A stretch of DNA of 64,000 bases from JAEEJA01 sp036343175 (GCA_036343175.1 JAZASR010000001.1:1-64000); one strand, 5' to 3'. Counted from the first letter of the stretch, positions 26,526 to 35,085 are shown. Numbers and translations are program-made. Notes: generated from the letters alone by a model not told the origin.

Positions 26526-26981
26526 ATTAATGTCTCCAATCCGTCTGCATATTGATTAAATACAAATATACGTGTATACAATCACCGGGCAAAAAAATAT
26601 ATTCCCTGCAAAATTTTGCCCAGGCATGATCCTGCTCCGGACAAAATATGTGCCTTGTAATATAACATGTCAGTGAAAATGGCAATTTACAGGGCATATT
26701 TATTTATGTCTATGACCGTATCCATAATAGAAAAACAGACGGAAATTATCATATCACATTTCTGTAAAAAAAGAAAGATATATTATTTTTAAGAGCAGAT
26801 ACCAGAGTATTTGTTGACTGCACCCATCTATGAGCTGTATGCAAAAGTATTTTATAAGTTGTATGTAAAAAGTATTTTATAAGCTGTATGTAAAAGTGTT
26901 TTATGAGCTCTATGTAAAAAGTATTTTACGAGCTGTATGAAAAAAGTATTTTTAGGCAAGTCAAAAAAATAAAATTTCTTC
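26526..26981. other. Divergent intergenic region, nhaC-like to rpmJ
   Basis: About 455 A+T-rich bases without a credible gene. It holds the presumed antiporter promoter at its left end, a tandem repeat at 26834-26954 and the rpmJ promoter at its right end. No known riboswitch is recognised. Confidence 0.6.
26834..26954. repeat. Tandem repeat, five units of 24-25 bp
   Basis: Units start at 26834, 26858, 26883, 26907 and 26932. The consensus is GCTGTATGTAAAAAGTAT followed by TTTATAA or TTTACGA. It ends 28 bases before the -35 box of the rpmJ promoter. Confidence 0.85.
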
Positions 26982-27010
26982 TTGCGTCTGGACTTTATTT
27001 GTGGTATGAT
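26982..27010 (+). promoter_or_regulatory. Predicted sigma-A promoter of rpmJ and the alpha operon
   Basis: TTGCGT at 26982-26987 and TATGAT at 27005-27010 with a 17-base spacer. It lies 35 bases before rpmJ, so the alpha operon starts here instead of reading through from the spc operon. Confidence 0.65.
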
Positions 27011-27044
27011 TGAAAATGGACTTTTTTGAAAGGAGGTTATTGCT

Positions 27045-27158
27045 GTGAAAGTTAGATCTTCAGTAAAACCAATTTGCGAGAAGTGTAAAGTCATCAAGAG
27101 AAAGGGTAAGATCAGAGTTATCTGTGAGAACCCTAGACATAAGCAGAGACAGGGATAA
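27045..27158 (+). CDS. rpmJ: 50S ribosomal protein L36 (bL36)
   Basis: 37 residues from GTG 27045, with AAGGAGG at 27030-27036. The sequence KVRSSVKPICEKCKVIKRKG followed by KIRVICENPRHKQRQG has the zinc-ribbon ligands C, C, C and H (CxxC ... C4H) of the zinc-binding L36 form. Normal length. It is the first gene behind a predicted promoter and is followed by a 582-base gap before rpsM. Confidence 0.97.
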   Translation: MKVRSSVKPICEKCKVIKRKGKIRVICENPRHKQRQG

Positions 27159-27740
27159 TTACGTGTCATACGTATTGATCTTGCTTTCTGTGTTATGGGA
27201 CACGTAAGTCAATGTTCCTTTTATTTGTGTGAGGGATTTGCCCCCGCCATTTATGGTGTGCGGACATTACCTATAACATTATAAGAAACATGACCGTGGG
27301 TCCTGTGATATTGTGAATGGTTCTTGATTAGCCATTCTCGGAAGACTTTTAGGAACCGTCAAAACTAAGGGATTCCGGGCTTTCATAAAGGCGGATGACG
27401 GCTGAAAACTGTAAGCGATATGTCAGATGTGCTTATTTCGTATCTACTTATTATAAGAAGACGATCTGGACGCAGTTGATTTCAGGTCGACTGCATATTT
27501 TTATTTTAAGGAAATAAGTGCTCATTTCACTGACAGAACTTACGGCGGGAGGTAAAGCGGCATGTATGGACTGCAATCGCGGCAGGCCGGTGGGTAAGCA
27601 TCAGCGCTTATCTGCAGAAAATGTATATGCAGGAAAGCTACAATTTAAAGCGGCTGGTAAGGAAGAAAAGTACTTCTTTACATCAATTAATCAAAGTTAC
27701 TTTTATTTACTAGTTAAAGATTTATTTGGAGGAAAGTTAA
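27159..27740 (+). other. Long non-coding leader between rpmJ and rpsM with hairpins
   Basis: 582 bases without a convincing gene. Structures seen: TTACGTGTC (27159-27167) pairs with GACACGTAA (27199-27207), and GAATGGTT / AGCCATTC around 27315-27338 forms an 8-bp hairpin with a 7-base loop. A possible attenuator or ribosomal-protein binding leader, by analogy with S4 control of alpha operons. A frame from 27518 to 27754 is open but has no ribosome binding site or family likeness and overlaps rpsM. Confidence 0.45.
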
Positions 27741-28109
27741 ATGGCACGTATTAGTGGTGTAGACTTACCAAGAGACAAGCGTGTAGAGGTCGGCCTTACT
27801 TACATCTATGGTATCGGTTTAAAGAGCTCTCAGCGTATCTTAAAAGAAGCTAATGTCAATCCTGACACTCGCTGCAAGGATCTGACCGATGAAGATGTTG
27901 CTAAGATCCGTGATGTCATCGACGCATCACAGACTGTTGAAGGTGATCTTCGTCGTGAAGTCGCTATGAACATCAAGCGTCTTCAGGAAATCGGCTGCTA
28001 CAGAGGCATCCGTCATAGAAAGGGACTTCCTGTCCGCGGACAGAAGACCAAGACAAATGCCCGTACAAGAAAAGGACCAAAGCGTACAGTAGCTAATAAG
28101 AAGAAATAA
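27741..28109 (+). CDS. rpsM: 30S ribosomal protein S13 (uS13)
   Basis: 122 residues, full length. Recognised by ARISGVDLPRDKRVEVGLTYIYGIG at the start, the helix-hairpin region, and GLPVRGQKTKTNARTRKGP near the C-terminus, the conserved tRNA-contacting tail. It sits in the 30S head at the subunit interface. Start ATG 27741 has TTTGGAGGAAAG upstream. First gene after the long leader; rpsK follows after 26 bases. Confidence 0.98.
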   Translation: MARISGVDLPRDKRVEVGLTYIYGIGLKSSQRILKEANVNPDTRCKDLTDEDVAKIRDVIDASQTVEGDLRREVAMNIKRLQEIGCYRGIRHRKGLPVRGQKTKTNARTRKGPKRTVANKKK

Positions 28110-28135
28110 TCAGATCTATATAGGAGGAATTGATA

Positions 28136-28546
28136 ATGGCTAAGCAGCAGCAGGCACAGCCTGTTAAGAAGGCTGGTGCTAAAAAGCGTATCAGAAAGAA
28201 TGTTGACCGTGGACAGGCACATATCCAGTCATCATTTAATAATACAATAGTTACATTGACAGATTCAGAAGGAAATGCATTGTCATGGGCAAGTGCTGGC
28301 GGACTTGGATTCAGAGGATCCAAGAAGTCAACTCCTTATGCAGCTCAGATGGCTGCAGAGACAGCAGCAAAGGCAGCTATGCCTACAGGACTTAAGAGCG
28401 TAGACGTATTCGTAAAGGGACCTGGTTCAGGTCGTGAAGCAGCTATCCGTGCTCTTGCAGCAGCAGGTATCCAGGTAACATCTATCAGAGACGTAACACC
28501 TGTACCTCACAATGGATGCCGCCCGCCTAAGCGCAGAAGAGTCTGA
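28136..28546 (+). CDS. rpsK: 30S ribosomal protein S11 (uS11)
   Basis: 136 residues from ATG 28136, with TAGGAGGAATTGATA upstream. Conserved features are HIQSSFNNTIVTLTD, GGLGFRGSKKSTPYAAQ, VKGPGSGREAAIRAL and the C-terminal NGCRPPKRRRV. It forms the platform of the 30S subunit near the mRNA exit. A short Gln/Ala/Lys-rich N-terminal extension precedes the conserved core, a common feature in this group. Confidence 0.98.
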   Translation: MAKQQQAQPVKKAGAKKRIRKNVDRGQAHIQSSFNNTIVTLTDSEGNALSWASAGGLGFRGSKKSTPYAAQMAAETAAKAAMPTGLKSVDVFVKGPGSGREAAIRALAAAGIQVTSIRDVTPVPHNGCRPPKRRRV

Positions 28547-28609
28547 TTTATTCGGATATGGTGAATTTTATTATACAATGCAATTTTCAATAGAAAAGGA
28601 GATTTAATA

Positions 28610-29203
28610 ATGGCTAGAGATATGACACCTGTACTTAAGAGATGCAGGGCTCTTGGCATTGAGCCTGGTTTCATGGGCGTTGATAAGAAGTCAAACAGAA
28701 AACCACGTCAGGGACGTAAGATGAGTGAGTATGGTCTTCAGCTCAAAGAGAAGCAGAAGGCTAAGTTTATATATGGCGTGCTTGAGAAGCCTTTCAGAAA
28801 CTATTTCAGAAGAGCTGAGAAGGCTAAGTTCGGTACAGTCGGTGAGAACCTCATGATCCTTCTTGAGCTCAGACTTGATAACGTCATATTCAGACTTGGA
28901 TATGCGCGTACAAGAAAGGAAGCAAGACAGATCGTAGGTCACAAGCACGTACTTGTTAATGGCAAGACAGTTTCCATCCCATCATACACAGTTAAGGCTG
29001 GTGATGAGATCGAGATCAAGGAAAAGGTAAAGAGCTATCAGAGATATAAGGATATCCTTGAAGTAACAGATGGCAGACTCGTTCCTGAATGGCTTGAGGC
29101 TGATCATGAGAAGATGACAGGCAAGGTTCTTCAGGCTCCTACAAGAGATCAGATCGATGTACCTGTAAATGAAGTGCAGATCGTCGAGTTGTATTCCAAG
29201 TAA
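28610..29203 (+). CDS. rpsD: 30S ribosomal protein S4 (uS4)
   Basis: 197 residues. Contains the S4 RNA-binding domain (RLDNVIFRLGYARTRKEARQIVGHKHVLVNGK). S4 nucleates 16S rRNA assembly and in other bacteria represses its own operon, relevant to the long leader before rpsM. The N-terminus (MARDMTPVLKRCRALGIEPGFMGVDKKSNRKP) lacks the CxxC zinc motif, so this is the zinc-independent form. Start ATG 28610 has AAAAGGAG upstream. Confidence 0.97.
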   Translation: MARDMTPVLKRCRALGIEPGFMGVDKKSNRKPRQGRKMSEYGLQLKEKQKAKFIYGVLEKPFRNYFRRAEKAKFGTVGENLMILLELRLDNVIFRLGYARTRKEARQIVGHKHVLVNGKTVSIPSYTVKAGDEIEIKEKVKSYQRYKDILEVTDGRLVPEWLEADHEKMTGKVLQAPTRDQIDVPVNEVQIVELYSK

Positions 29204-29283
29204 TTATTAAGGCGCATGCCGCCAAGATTACTTTCAATACATGATGTTTGCTTTAAATGTAAACTAATAAGGAGGATCCAGGA

Positions 29284-30255
29284 GTGCTTGATTTTAAAGA
29301 ACCTAAGATAACAATAGAAGAAATATCTGATGATAAGAAGTACGGCCGTTTTGTAGTTGAGCCACTTGAGAGAGGATATGGTACAACACTTGGCAATTCC
29401 TTAAGAAGGATAATGCTTTCTTCGCTTCCCGGCACGGCGGTAAGCCATGTCAAGATCGAAGGAGTAGTTCATGAATTCAGTTCTATCCCGGGTGTTAAGG
29501 AAGATGTTACTGAGATCATCATGAACGTCAAGAACCTCTGCATCAAGAACCACAGTGAATCAGATGAACCAAAGTCAGCATATATCGAGGCTTCAGGTGC
29601 ATCGGGTCCATGCGTGATAACTGCAGCTGATATCCAGGCAGATTCTGATATAGAGATCATGAATCCTGATCAGGTCATTGCCACCTTAAGCGGTGGGGCA
29701 GACGTTAAGTTCTATATGGAACTTTCGATCGTCAATGGCCGTGGATATGTAAGTTCTGAGAAAAATAAGCGTGAAGATCTACCTATCAATGTTATAGCTA
29801 TTGATTCAATATTTACTCCTGTAACAAGGGTAAATATTAAAGTAGAAAATACCCGTGTAGGTCAGATAACTGACTTTGATAAGCTCACACTTGAGGTCTA
29901 TACCAATGCAACTATAGATCCTCAGGAAGCAGTAAGCTTTGCAGCCAGGGTATTAAGTGAGCATCTTAAGCCGTTCATAGGACTTTCAGAGAGCGGCAGA
30001 AACATTAAGATAATGGAAGATGGTGCTAAGGAGACAAAGGACAGCGTGCTCGATATGAGCATCGATGATCTTGAACTCTCAGTGCGTTCTTACAATTGTC
30101 TCAAGCGTGCAGGCATCAATACTGTTCAGGAACTTGTAAATAAGACTCCTGAAGAGATGATGAAGGTCAGGAACCTTGGACGCAAGTCCCTTGAAGAGGT
30201 GCTTAATAAGTTAAATGAATTAGGACTTTCATTAAATAAAGGCGATTCAAATTGA
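29284..30255 (+). CDS. rpoA: DNA-directed RNA polymerase subunit alpha
   Basis: 323 residues from GTG 29284, with GGAGGATCCAGGA upstream. The N-terminal dimerisation domain is visible (VEPLERGYGTTLGNSLRRIMLSSLPGTAV), as is the C-terminal helix-hairpin-helix domain for UP-element and activator contact (LELSVRSYNCLKRAGINTVQELV ... MMKVRNLGRKSLEEV). Normal length for Firmicutes. Between rpsD and rplQ, the standard position. Confidence 0.98.
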   Translation: MLDFKEPKITIEEISDDKKYGRFVVEPLERGYGTTLGNSLRRIMLSSLPGTAVSHVKIEGVVHEFSSIPGVKEDVTEIIMNVKNLCIKNHSESDEPKSAYIEASGASGPCVITAADIQADSDIEIMNPDQVIATLSGGADVKFYMELSIVNGRGYVSSEKNKREDLPINVIAIDSIFTPVTRVNIKVENTRVGQITDFDKLTLEVYTNATIDPQEAVSFAARVLSEHLKPFIGLSESGRNIKIMEDGAKETKDSVLDMSIDDLELSVRSYNCLKRAGINTVQELVNKTPEEMMKVRNLGRKSLEEVLNKLNELGLSLNKGDSN

Positions 30256-30268
30256 AGGAGGAAAGAAG

Positions 30269-30811
30269 ATGGCAGGCTATAGAAAGCTCAGCAGATCAGC
30301 AAGTCAGAGAAAAGCTCTTCTCCGTAGTCAGGTAACACAGTTACTTTATTATGGAAAGATCGTTACTACCGAAGCTAAGGCTAAGGAGATCCGTAAAATT
30401 GCTGAAAGCATCATTGCACTTGGTGTTAAGGAGTGCAAGAATTATGATACAGTAACAGTTAAGTCAAGAGTTCCGCAGAAGGACAAGGACGGCCATAACA
30501 TAAAGGAAGTTAAGGACGGTAAGAAGGTAACTGTTTATGATGAAGTAGATCGTGAGATCAAGAAGGATCAGCCTTCAAGACTTCATGCAAGAAGACAGAT
30601 GCAGAAGACACTTTATACTGTTAAGGAGATCCCGGATGACGTTGTAGGACGCCGCAAGGGTACAAAGACTGTTGATGTTGCATCAGTAGTTCTTGATGAG
30701 ATCGGACCTAAATATGCAGATCGTGAGACAAAGGGCGGCTATACACGTATCGTAAAGATCGGACAGCGCCAGGGCGATGCAGCTATGCAGGTGCTTATCG
30801 AGTTAGTTTGA
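30269..30811 (+). CDS. rplQ: 50S ribosomal protein L17 (bL17) with an internal insertion
   Basis: 180 residues; most bL17 proteins have about 115-130. The conserved ends are present: GYRKLSRSASQRKALLRSQVTQLLYYGKIVTTEAKAKE at the start and GGYTRIVKIGQRQGDAAMQVLIELV at the end. Between about residues 70 and 135 is an extra segment rich in Lys, Asp and Val (including VKDGKKVTVYDEVDREIKKDQ). This fits a lineage-specific surface extension of the large subunit near the exit tunnel. Start ATG 30269 has GGAGGAAAG upstream. Followed by a structured terminator-like element. Confidence 0.97.
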   Translation: MAGYRKLSRSASQRKALLRSQVTQLLYYGKIVTTEAKAKEIRKIAESIIALGVKECKNYDTVTVKSRVPQKDKDGHNIKEVKDGKKVTVYDEVDREIKKDQPSRLHARRQMQKTLYTVKEIPDDVVGRRKGTKTVDVASVVLDEIGPKYADRETKGGYTRIVKIGQRQGDAAMQVLIELV

Positions 30812-30845
30812 TGCATTGAATTTTATAGTGAGTTTATAATTAATT

Positions 30846-30927
30846 GCGCGGCCGTGAATCTGGAAGAGCCTGTGCTGAAGAGAAGTATCCCTCTGCACAG
30901 CAGCCAGGGTCCCGGCAGCGCTTTTTT
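30846..30927 (+). terminator. Long structured terminator downstream of rplQ
   Basis: GCGCGGCCG (30846-30854) pairs with CGGCAGCGC (30913-30921) with one mismatch and is directly followed by six Ts (30922-30927). Inside are CTGG/CCAG (30860-30863 / 30904-30907) and CTGTGC/GCACAG (30870-30875 / 30895-30900). The rod-like structure ends the alpha operon or gates the ecfA1 gene. Confidence 0.65.
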
Positions 30928-31033
30928 ATTATGTATCAGGTGGATTCATTTTACTTTCGTGGCGGACACTTGAATAAACATTTCTGAATATGCAGAGGGA
31001 ATAGAATTTGAAAGAGAAAGGCAATATATTTAT

Positions 31034-31885
31034 ATGGATCAGATACATACAGAAGACCTTGAATTCGAGTATCCGATAAGGGACGACGACGGGAACGTCA
31101 TTGGAATAAAAAAGGCTGTGGATGGCATGAATGTTGATATTAAAAAAGGAGAATTCATAGGCATCCTGGGAGGAAATGGCTCTGGTAAGTCAACATTTGC
31201 AAGGCACTTAAATGGTCTTCTCTTTCCGACCAGCGGGGCTGTATATGTTAATGGTATCGATACAGTCAATGAAGAAAAGCTCTTCGAGGTAAGAAAGACA
31301 GTAGGCATGGTCTTTCAGAATCCGGATAATCAAATAGTATCAGCTACGGTCATGGATGATATAGCATTCGGCCTGGAGAATATAGGGGTCGGGGAAAATG
31401 ATATGCGTAAACGTATTAAAGACGCTGCTGAAAGAACGGGCCTTTCTGATAAGATCGATGAAGATCCCAATAATCTATCAGGGGGTCAGAAACAAAGACT
31501 TTCCATTGCGGGTATTATCGCGATGAAGCCCGAATGCGTGGTGTTTGATGAACCGACATCCATGCTTGACCCTGAAGGCAGGTCTGATGTAATATCTATT
31601 ATAAAGTCGCTGCACCATGACGAGAAAATAACAGTTATCCTTATCACTCATTTTCCTGAAGAAGTGATCGCATGTGATAAGATAATCGTCATGAAAGACG
31701 GAAAGACAAGATTGGCAGGAAGCCCGGGCCAAGTCTTCTACAGGAAAAAAGAACTTGAGGAATGCAGGGTCTCCCAGCCTTTTGCCATTGAAATGGCTGA
31801 TGAGCTGATAGAGAAAGGACTTAATATTCCGAAGAAAATATACGACCCGGAGTCCTTAAGTGCCGAGATAGTTAAAATGCTTTAA
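31034..31885 (+). CDS. ecfA1: ECF transporter ATPase A1
   Basis: 283 residues. Walker A GGNGSGKST (about 46-54), Q-loop MVFQNPDNQIVSATV, signature LSGGQKQRLSIAG, Walker B CVVFDEPTSMLDPEG and switch His in THF identify an energy-coupling-factor ATPase of the CbiO/EcfA type. It pairs with EcfA2 (33384) and EcfT (35401) to power vitamin or metal uptake by several S components. Its location just after rplQ is the standard one in Firmicutes, though here a terminator-like element intervenes. Confidence 0.92.
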   Translation: MDQIHTEDLEFEYPIRDDDGNVIGIKKAVDGMNVDIKKGEFIGILGGNGSGKSTFARHLNGLLFPTSGAVYVNGIDTVNEEKLFEVRKTVGMVFQNPDNQIVSATVMDDIAFGLENIGVGENDMRKRIKDAAERTGLSDKIDEDPNNLSGGQKQRLSIAGIIAMKPECVVFDEPTSMLDPEGRSDVISIIKSLHHDEKITVILITHFPEEVIACDKIIVMKDGKTRLAGSPGQVFYRKKELEECRVSQPFAIEMADELIEKGLNIPKKIYDPESLSAEIVKML

Positions 31886-31977
31886 TTAATGTGGCTGATG
31901 ATGCATAAAAGACTTTAATACCGTGGTAAGGTAAATACACGGAACCAAAGTATTATCAGGCAATTGTAATTTGATAA

Positions 31978-32024
31978 AGGCGCTGCCGTAAGACCCGGTG
32001 CTTTAAGCACAAAGAAAGCGCCAT
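31978..32024 (+). promoter_or_regulatory. Compact RNA structure before the J-protein gene
   Basis: GGCGCT (31979-31984) pairs with AGCGCC (32017-32022) and encloses a second hairpin GTGCTTTAAGCAC. There is no T run, so it is not a terminator; it may be a leader or processing element. No known riboswitch consensus was recognised. Confidence 0.35.
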
Positions 32025-32055
32025 AATTCATCAGTAATAAAGAAAAGAGAGTAAT

Positions 32056-32547
32056 ATGAAAGATCCATATGAAGAATTAGGCATAAATCACAATGCAAGT
32101 GATGATGAGGTTAAACGCGCATACAGGGAGCTTTCCCGCAAGTATCACCCTGACAGCAATGTAAATAACCCTCTTGCAGAACTTGCCGAAGAAAAGTATA
32201 AGAATGTCCAGGAAGCCTACAGGGTCATCATGGACGAGAGGAAGAAGGGCTATTCTAATTCCAGGGAATACTCAGGCAAAGAATATGGAAATGACGGTTA
32301 TTATAATAACAATAATAATAATCAATACAATCAGCCTTATGGAAACCAATATGGTGGCAATCCGTATGCGGGTCAGAATGATTTCTATGGAAGACGGAAT
32401 CAGAATCCATATAACAATTACAATGCCTGCGGATCCAGGTATAATACAGGGAGCGACGCTAATGATGCCATGAATTGCTGCTGTGATCTCTGGTGCGCGG
32501 ATACATGTTGTGAGATGATGGGCGGGGACCTCTGCTCCTGCTTTTAA
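32056..32547 (+). CDS. J-domain protein with Asn/Tyr-rich linker and Cys-rich tail
   Basis: 163 residues. Residues 1-65 are a J domain with the HPD motif (SRKYHPDSN), which stimulates Hsp70 (DnaK) ATPase. Residues about 75-135 are Asn, Tyr, Gln and Gly low complexity (YNNNNNNQYNQPYGNQYGGNPY). The last 24 residues contain eight cysteines (CCC-DLWC-ADTCC-EMMGGDLCSCF), a likely metal-binding or lipid-modified patch. It has no DnaJ zinc-finger or client-binding domains, so it is a specialised co-chaperone. It sits between ecfA1 and an S-like membrane gene. Client unknown. Confidence 0.85.
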   Translation: MKDPYEELGINHNASDDEVKRAYRELSRKYHPDSNVNNPLAELAEEKYKNVQEAYRVIMDERKKGYSNSREYSGKEYGNDGYYNNNNNNQYNQPYGNQYGGNPYAGQNDFYGRRNQNPYNNYNACGSRYNTGSDANDAMNCCCDLWCADTCCEMMGGDLCSCF

Positions 32548-32607
32548 GTAAAGCAGTTAAGTTCAGATCTTTTAACGATATTAAATATAAAAAGGATATG
32601 GTATTAA

Positions 32608-33393
32608 ATGAATGTTGATAATAAAGGGAGCAGAACACGAAATATAGCTTTAACTGCGATGTTTGCTGCTATCACGGTCGTATTCATGTGGCTCTCGGTA
32701 TTAATATCTTTTAATACCATATTTTTTCTTGCTTTGGCTTCATTTATGACAGGCATCATTGGAGGGGCCCTCGGGATCGGCTGGGGAGCAGCTCTTGCAG
32801 CAGTCTCATTTTCTGCCGGGCTAATCGCATCTCCTGATAAGCTCTACCCATTTACATATCTGATGTTTTCTATATATGTGCTTGTGGAAGAGTACCTTGT
32901 GGAAAGAGCAGATAACAGGAGCAATATGTACAGTGGGCCAGTAGAATCCCGGGGAAAAAGTTCCGGCAGAAATAGGACCGGTGAATGGGAGGAATCCCGT
33001 CAGTATAGAACCGGCGAGAGTAAAGATTCCGGCCAGGATGAGACCGGTGAAGGAAATGGAACCTGCCAGGAAGAGACCGATGAAAGTAAAGCCGAAAGTA
33101 AAGCCTCCGGAAAGTCAGGGAAAGCTGCATACATCAGGGATTTGGTCTTAAAATTTGCCCTCTTTAATATTATGTATATAACAGCTCTTTTAGTATATTC
33201 AAAATTATTCGGCCTCGATCCATTGTTTGATGGAACGGTATTCGAAAAATTTGGAATTGCAGGAAGCCGCCCCCTGGTCTGGCTTATCTTATTTATAATG
33301 GGGCAGATCGCATGGCTGATATTTGATAAGGCATATATAATAATTGCCAGGGGTTTTTCGGGCAAGATCAGGAGGCTCTTTAGATGGCAATGA
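32608..33393 (+). CDS. ECF S-component-like membrane protein with charged insertion
   Basis: 261 residues. The N-terminal half has four hydrophobic segments (IALTAMFAAITVVFMWLSV ... GALGIGWGAALAAVSFSAG) in the style of ECF substrate-binding S components. Residues about 108-170 are a hydrophilic insertion with imperfect repeats of the form ETGEGNG, EETDES and RTGES. Two more membrane segments follow. Its last 10 bases overlap ecfA2, so translation is coupled. The identity of the substrate is unknown and S-component assignment is an inference from topology and context; a general membrane protein cannot be excluded. Confidence 0.5.
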   Translation: MNVDNKGSRTRNIALTAMFAAITVVFMWLSVLISFNTIFFLALASFMTGIIGGALGIGWGAALAAVSFSAGLIASPDKLYPFTYLMFSIYVLVEEYLVERADNRSNMYSGPVESRGKSSGRNRTGEWEESRQYRTGESKDSGQDETGEGNGTCQEETDESKAESKASGKSGKAAYIRDLVLKFALFNIMYITALLVYSKLFGLDPLFDGTVFEKFGIAGSRPLVWLILFIMGQIAWLIFDKAYIIIARGFSGKIRRLFRWQ

Positions 33394-34205
33394 TCCTTGA
33401 GAAAATAAATTATAAGTATCCTGACAGCAATGGACTGGCAGTGCATGATCTGTCAGTAACAATAGAAGAAGGTCATTTCATAGCATTGACCGGGCAGACC
33501 GGCTCCGGCAAATCTACCCTTCTTCGTATACTTGCAGGCCTTTACGCACCATCATCCGGAAGTATTGAGCTCGATGGAGGCCGCGAACTTAAGAGATCGG
33601 CAAGACTCGTATTTCAATATCCGGAGGATCAGCTTTTCTGTGAGTCCGTTATTGAGGATGTGGAATTCGGACCAAAGAACCAGGGGCTTTCTCAGATAGA
33701 TATGGAAAAGAGGTCATTCGACGCTCTTCATGCAGTTGGAATAAGTGATGATCTGCTTGATGTTTCACCATTTGCCCTTTCGGGTGGTCAGAAACGTCTG
33801 GTGGCTATAGCAGGACTGCTTGCCATGGATCCTGACATTCTGCTTCTTGATGAACCGACAGCGGGTCTTGATCCTGAGACTCATGAGCACATACTGGATA
33901 TCTTAAAAGCTCTGGTAGAAGACCGGGGCAGAACAGTGATCATTGCATCCCATTCCATGGATGATGTTGCTGAATACGCTGATACAATGCTGGTCATGAA
34001 CAGAGGCAGGCTCCTCCTGAATGGCAGCCCTGAAAAAATATTCCAATATGAAGATGCTTTAACATCCGTGGGACTGGGGATCCCTCAGACAGTGCGGCTT
34101 TTGTCGGACCTGAAAAGATCCGGTCTTCCGGTCGATACCACTGCCATTACAAAAGAATCATGTCTTAAAGAACTTACTTGTAAATTAGTAAATTATGTGT
34201 TATGA
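33384..34205 (+). CDS. ecfA2: ECF transporter ATPase A2
   Basis: 273 residues. Walker A GQTGSGKST, Q-loop LVFQYPEDQLFCESV, signature LSGGQKRLVAIAG, Walker B ILLLDEPTAGLDPETHE and switch His in ASHSMDD identify the second ECF ATPase. It heterodimerises with EcfA1. Start ATG 33384 has GGAGG eight bases upstream, inside the end of the preceding gene. In most Firmicutes ecfA1 and ecfA2 are adjacent; here two genes intervene. Confidence 0.92.
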   Translation: MAMILEKINYKYPDSNGLAVHDLSVTIEEGHFIALTGQTGSGKSTLLRILAGLYAPSSGSIELDGGRELKRSARLVFQYPEDQLFCESVIEDVEFGPKNQGLSQIDMEKRSFDALHAVGISDDLLDVSPFALSGGQKRLVAIAGLLAMDPDILLLDEPTAGLDPETHEHILDILKALVEDRGRTVIIASHSMDDVAEYADTMLVMNRGRLLLNGSPEKIFQYEDALTSVGLGIPQTVRLLSDLKRSGLPVDTTAITKESCLKELTCKLVNYVL

Positions 34206-34329
34206 TAAATATAGTTATCGGTCATTAGAATACGTACCTGACTGCTAATGTATTTAATGACTGTAAAGTACGTCTATTTCCCGTTATAAACTAACTGAAA
34301 ATACAATATGAAAAAGGAGGTTCACTATT

Positions 34330-35085
34330 ATGATCAATTCAATTAGTGCAGCAGGTGCTTCTTCCTACACCCCTAAGACAGGCAGAACGGATTCTGCCAA
34401 GGGCGCTGAGAATGCATCAGGTAAGGCTAATGGGCAGGCTGCTGCAGACAGCAAGGTCCAGACAGGCGCTTCAGAGGGCGTAGTTTACGAAAAGAGCGAT
34501 GACTCTAAGGTAAATACTGACTCTGCCAAACAGATCTATGACAAGGACACCATTATCAAGAAGCTGAAGGCAGATCAGCAGGCTCACATCGAGAGTATGC
34601 AGAATCTTGTATATCAGCTCCTTACAAAGCAGGGCGCAGCTTCTACCGCAGCAAATGGCAATGGTCAGGGCAATGGCATCTTTGATCTCACAAATATTGC
34701 AGCCGGTTTTGATCTGACCAAGGCTACAAATCTTGCAGATACATTCCGTGCAGCAGCTCAGAATGCTGATGAAGAGACTGTAAAGAAGGCTAAGGAGTCC
34801 ATCTCAGAGGACGGCTATTATGGCGTAAAGAAGACATCTGACAGACTGGCAAGCATGGCTATTGCTCTTACAGGCAATGACCCTTCAAAGGCTGATGAGA
34901 TGCTTGAGGCTTTAAAGAAGGGCTTCGAAAAGGCCACAGCAGCATGGGGCGAGGAGCTTCCTCAGATCTCAAAGGATACCTATGATGCAGCAGTTAAGAA
35001 GATCAATGAATGGAAGGCTGGCAAGGCAGGTCCTGATGACTTTGCAGATAATAAGACAGAGGACCCTGCAAAGACGACAGCCTGA
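34330..35085 (+). CDS. Uncharacterised alpha-helical protein
   Basis: 251 residues, family not recognised with certainty. The N-terminus (MINSISAAGASSY) has no cleavable signal. Residues 15-75 are Ala/Ser/Lys/Asp low complexity. Residues 75-105 form a Lys/Gln-rich helix. The C-terminal segment (about 160-235, with DRLASMAIALTGNDPSKADEML and FEKATAAWGEELPQISKDTYDAA) is a compact helical domain reminiscent of those seen near flagellar or secretion genes in Clostridia. A very strong AAAAAGGAGG site and codon use like that of the ribosomal genes suggest high expression. It separates ecfA2 from ecfT and is followed by a strong terminator. Confidence 0.6.
   Translation: MINSISAAGASSYTPKTGRTDSAKGAENASGKANGQAAADSKVQTGASEGVVYEKSDDSKVNTDSAKQIYDKDTIIKKLKADQQAHIESMQNLVYQLLTKQGAASTAANGNGQGNGIFDLTNIAAGFDLTKATNLADTFRAAAQNADEETVKKAKESISEDGYYGVKKTSDRLASMAIALTGNDPSKADEMLEALKKGFEKATAAWGEELPQISKDTYDAAVKKINEWKAGKAGPDDFADNKTEDPAKTTA

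Noticed and set aside
27518..27754. 78-codon open frame between rpmJ and rpsM
   Set aside because: No ribosome binding site, no family likeness, runs into rpsM; more likely untranslated leader.
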